Made by a program: the position numbers and the translations under genes. Of a stretch of DNA of 6,409 nucleotides, positions 5,959 through 6,409 are shown in pieces. Under the pieces are notes generated by a model. The model was not told where the DNA came from and searched no databases. It saw only the letters and a program-made list of their open reading frames with translations. This DNA is from Methanosaeta sp. NSP1. GTDB taxonomy: Archaea; Halobacteriota; Methanosarcinia; Methanotrichales; Methanotrichaceae. Within the stretch, counting starts at the first letter, position 1; each line of letters begins with the position of its first letter. The DNA is taken from positions 1-6,409 of the forward strand of contig NOLC01000229.1 of NCBI GenBank assembly GCA_002256595.1, given 5' to 3'.

Positions 5959-6409
5959 TTGCCAGACCCCGTGCCAGGCCCGCCTCCTTGGCCAGGGCCA
6001 GAGCCTGGCCGTATTCCCGGACGCTGATGGGCCGGGAAAGCTCTGGATAGCGGCAGGCTTGGTAGTCGGGATGGTACTGGGCCATGACATTGAGATAAGT
6101 GCTCTTGGATATCTCCTGGGAGAGGAAGCAGACCACCTCAGCCGTGCCGGCGGCTCCCTCAGGCAAAACCAGGTGGCGGACCAGAAGGCCGCGTAGAGCA
6201 ATGCCATCCTCGTCCATGACCAGATCTCCCACCTGGCGGTGCATCTCTTTGATGGCAGCCTTCATCCTCTCCACATACCCAGGGGCGTGGGAGTACTTGA
6301 GGGCCAGCCCGTCTTGCCCATATTTAGCATCGGGCATATAGATATCGAATACCCCATCCAGCAGACCAAGCGTCTCAACGCTGTCGTATCCGCCGCTGTT
6401 ATAAACCAG
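5951..6409 (-). CDS. Radical SAM protein, PflA/PflX-like (COG1313-type), C-terminal part
   Basis: Only the last 152 residues are inside the window; the N-terminus, including the expected CxxxCxxC iron-sulfur motif, lies beyond the right edge. The visible part matches the later strands of the radical SAM barrel of the 'pyruvate formate-lyase activating enzyme-like' group: VYNSGGYDSVE (2-12), GVFDIYMPDAKY (19-30), GLLVRHLVLPEG (74-85) and STYLNVMAQYHP (103-114). Proteins of this group bind SAM and a 4Fe-4S cluster, but their substrates are largely unknown, and a true pyruvate formate-lyase partner is not seen here. The gene precedes archease by 27 bases in the same orientation, suggesting an operon with archease and rtcB. 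The radical SAM assignment is confident from the pattern; the exact subfamily is less certain because the cluster motif cannot be seen. Confidence 0.85.
   Translation of the reverse strand: MVYNSGGYDSVETLGLLDGVFDIYMPDAKYGQDGLALKYSHAPGYVERMKAAIKEMHRQVGDLVMDEDGIALRGLLVRHLVLPEGAAGTAEVVCFLSQEISKSTYLNVMAQYHPDYQACRYPELSRPISVREYGQALALAKEAGLARGLAML

Overview
The window looks archaeal, most likely from a moderately GC-rich euryarchaeote such as a methanogen. A Methanothrix-like source is only a guess from general feel. The evidence is the archease and RtcB tRNA-ligation pair in adjacent genes, TATA-type AT boxes about 25-30 bases before the start codons, weak Shine-Dalgarno sites, and free use of ATA and AGG codons in otherwise GC-rich genes. 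There is no rRNA, tRNA, CRISPR array, insertion sequence or other mobile element that I can recognise.

Layout. (1) Bases 1-1807, minus strand: one uninterrupted reading frame encodes an N-carbamoylputrescine amidase (AguB) followed by an agmatine deiminase (AguA). The frame runs off the left edge. The two consecutive enzymes of the agmatine-to-putrescine route are therefore joined in one polypeptide. This is the most notable feature of the window. (2) Bases 1808-1981: a divergent control region with a TATA-like box for each direction and an 8-base inverted repeat between them. (3) Bases 1982-4053, plus strand: a stand-alone SagB-type nitroreductase/dehydrogenase, followed after about 60 bases by an erythromycin-esterase-family protein. 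(4) Bases 4062-6409, minus strand, convergent with (3) and separated from it by only 8 bases: a gene set transcribed right to left, consisting of the C-terminal part of a PflA/PflX-like radical SAM protein (cut by the right edge), archease, and the RNA ligase RtcB.

How the genes work together. The fused AguB-AguA should convert agmatine to putrescine through N-carbamoylputrescine. RtcB seals tRNA halves and other RNAs with 2',3'-cyclic phosphate and 5'-OH ends, and archease is its activating partner, so those two form one functional unit. The radical SAM protein lies 27 bases upstream of archease in the same orientation, and its link to RNA ligation is unknown. The SagB-like and esterase-like genes may be co-transcribed, but no biosynthetic partner that would define their substrates is visible.
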